Assembly: GCF_017814915.1 (NCBI RefSeq)
Contig: NZ_JAGIPZ010000001.1
Span: 683,559-747,558, forward strand
DNA from: Herbaspirillum sp. LeCh32-8
GTDB taxonomy: Bacteria > Pseudomonadota > Gammaproteobacteria > Burkholderiales > Burkholderiaceae_D
DNA: 64,000 nucleotides
Direction of reading: 5' to 3'
In this document: positions 62,589 through 64,000 of the stretch, one piece after another
Layout: each line of letters starts with the position of its first letter
Position numbering within the stretch: position 1 is the stretch's first letter
Notes under the pieces: generated by a model
The model's database searches: none
The model's input: only the letters and a program-made list of their open reading frames with translations
What the model was told of the DNA's origin: nothing
Program-made: the position numbers and the translations under genes

Positions 62589-63647
62589 ATGAACTCCTCC
62601 TCATCAACGCCAAACGATACCGATCTGCTGGAACGGCAAGCCGCCGATTGGCTGGTGCGGCTGGGCCACGGCAGCGCTGCCGAACGCCGCCAGGCGGAGC
62701 AGGCCTTCGGCGAATGGAAGGCGGCAGATCCGCGCCATGCCAGCGCAGCGGCGGGGATGGAGCGTTTCCTCGCACAATTCGCCCAGATCCGTAAGCCGAC
62801 CGACGGTGACGGCCGTGCCGCGCACCTGGCGCTGGAGTCGGCGCGGCAAACTACGCGCGCCAAGCGCAGCCGCGTGCGGCGCACCGTCGCGGCGCTGTGC
62901 CTGGCGCTGGCCGTGGGCGTGCCGGGCTATTCGCTGCTGCATGCCTACCCGCCGACGCTGCTGATGGCCGATCTGCGCACCGCCGACGGCGCCTGGCAGA
63001 CCCACACCCTGGAAGACGGCACCCGCATCACCCTGCAGGGCGGCAGCGCCGTCAATCTGCGCTACGACGCCAAACGCCGTGCGGTGCAGCTGCTGCGCGG
63101 CGAGATTCTGGTGGAAGTGGCGAAGGACGCCGCGCGCCCGTTCCTGGTCGAGACTGCGCAGGGCAGCATCCGCGCGCTGGGCACGCGCTTCGTGGTGCAG
63201 GAGGCCGACGCGGTAACCACGTTGTCGATGCTGGAGTCTAAAGTGCGGGTGCGCGCCGCCGCCGACGCGGATGCCGACGGCATCGTGGTTGCGGCCGGCC
63301 AGCGCGTACGCATCACCACCGCCGGCGTCGGCGCGGTGGAGCCGGTCGACGGGCGCAGCATCGACGACGCCTGGCGTTACCGTCAGCTGGTGGTCAGTGA
63401 CCGGCCGCTGGCCGAGGTGCTGGACCAACTGGCGCGCAACCGGCCCGGCACGATCCGCTATGACCGGGCGCAGATCGCGGGCATCCGCGTTTCGGCAGTG
63501 CTGCCGCTGGACGATACCGACCGCGCGCTGCAATTGCTGAAGAACAATTTCCCGGCCCTGCGCATACGCAGCTTCTCATCGTGGCTGGTGTGGGTCGATG
63601 CGCCTGATGCTGCCAATGGACCTGGCAGCCGGGCATCTGAAAAATAA
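62589..63647 (+). CDS. FecR-like anti-sigma/signal transducer
   Basis: A 352-residue protein. An N-terminal cytoplasmic DUF4880-type segment (DLLERQAADWLVRLGHGSAAERRQAEQAFGEWKAADPRH) is followed by one membrane helix (residues ~99-118), a periplasmic FecR domain (WQTHTLEDGTRITLQGGSAVNLRYD) and a C-terminal STN-like domain. It relays receptor occupancy to the sigma factor. The ATG at 62589 is preferred over TTG at 62574; it lies 18 bases after the sigma gene. Confidence 0.93.
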   Translation: MNSSSSTPNDTDLLERQAADWLVRLGHGSAAERRQAEQAFGEWKAADPRHASAAAGMERFLAQFAQIRKPTDGDGRAAHLALESARQTTRAKRSRVRRTVAALCLALAVGVPGYSLLHAYPPTLLMADLRTADGAWQTHTLEDGTRITLQGGSAVNLRYDAKRRAVQLLRGEILVEVAKDAARPFLVETAQGSIRALGTRFVVQEADAVTTLSMLESKVRVRAAADADADGIVVAAGQRVRITTAGVGAVEPVDGRSIDDAWRYRQLVVSDRPLAEVLDQLARNRPGTIRYDRAQIAGIRVSAVLPLDDTDRALQLLKNNFPALRIRSFSSWLVWVDAPDAANGPGSRASEK

Positions 63648-63728
63648 ATCGAAGAAGAGGCGGTAGACGGTTCCGGTTTGGCGATGTCATCCGTCAAGCA
63701 GGCAAGAGCAAACAAAGGAACCGCTGCC

Positions 63729-64000
63729 ATGTCTCGTCCCCCGTCCCGTCTTTCTTCACATCCCTTGTACCCATCGCGTCCGCCTCGCCCCCTCGCGCGG
63801 GCGGTGCATGTCGCCTGCCTGGGCTGGCTGGCCTGGGCCGCCGTCTTGCCCGCGGCCCAAGCGCAGGGCCAGCGCGTCGAGCGCCAGGTGGCGTCTTACG
63901 ATATTCCGGCCGGGCCGCTTGCCGACGCGCTGAACCGCTTCGCCCAGCAGGCGCAGGTCGCCATCGTGATGGATGCGGCCAGCCTGAAGGGTTTGCAGTC
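63729..64000 (+). CDS. TonB-dependent outer-membrane receptor with STN domain (3' truncated by window)
   Basis: The frame from ATG 63729 is open to the last base (about 90 residues). A signal peptide (hydrophobic HVACLGWLAWAAVLPAAQA) is followed by a secretin/TonB N-terminal signalling domain (ASYDIPAGPLADALNRFAQQAQVAIVMDA). This is the FecA/FpvA-type domain that contacts FecR. Plug and barrel lie beyond the window. The ligand is presumably a ferric siderophore or citrate. Confidence 0.9.
   Translation, partial: MSRPPSRLSSHPLYPSRPPRPLARAVHVACLGWLAWAAVLPAAQAQGQRVERQVASYDIPAGPLADALNRFAQQAQVAIVMDAASLKGLQ

Overview
This window is a contiguous, GC-rich piece of a bacterial chromosome made almost entirely of housekeeping genes. 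Gene orders such as smc-zipA-ligA, glnD-map divergent from rpsB-tsf-pyrH-frr-uppS-cdsA-dxr-rseP-bamA-skp-lpxD-fabZ-lpxA-lpxB-rnhB, and divergent ppsR/ppsA are typical of Betaproteobacteria. The tandem cyanophycin synthetases and overall protein character point to Oxalobacteraceae, most likely Herbaspirillum or a close relative. That placement is inferred from gene content, not from a search. I see no rRNA, tRNA, CRISPR array, prophage or insertion sequence.

Layout. 1-6.7 kb: the 3' part of smc, then zipA, ligA, galU and def. 6.7-7.5 kb: a CCTT microsatellite and an orphan P-loop ATPase. 7.6-16 kb: a cyanophycin locus, with two cphA paralogues on the minus strand and, divergently, an ABC exporter with an extra N-terminal zinc-ribbon-type domain overlapping a DUF1854 gene. 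16-20.6 kb: rluF-like gene, glnD and map. 20.7-37.5 kb: a long plus-strand run for translation, pyrimidine and isoprenoid synthesis, envelope biogenesis and lipid A, ending with rnhB, a TrmH-type methyltransferase and a DUF6314 gene. 37.6-44.1 kb: ppsR/ppsA, then nfeD, an SPFH protein and a secreted serine hydrolase. 44.2-49.1 kb: a CpxA/CpxR-like two-component system, a divergent Ser-rich protein and a TPR-glycosyltransferase. 49.2-53.8 kb: smpB, ratA-rnfH, guaB and guaA. 54-64 kb: accessory metabolism (OsmC-YcaO fusion, cupin, fluoroacetate-dehalogenase-like hydrolase, DUF1801, AraC with aldehyde dehydrogenase, SDR) and an iron-type FecI-FecR-TonB receptor cassette cut by the window end.

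The best leads are: (1) the cyanophycin locus, where one synthetase lacks the usual C-terminal Mur-ligase part and a zinc-ribbon ABC exporter/DUF1854 pair lies opposite; (2) two perfect GTAAA-N5-GTAAA CpxR-type boxes between the cpxR-like gene and a low-complexity Ser-rich protein of unknown function, which suggest a Cpx-controlled envelope or surface factor; (3) a hydrolase with a complete fluoroacetate-dehalogenase residue set; (4) several strong, unexplained stem-loops between housekeeping genes (map/glnD, rseP/bamA, upstream of pyrH and rpsB). Start sites were chosen from ribosome-binding sites and family N-termini. Several genes start with GTG or TTG.
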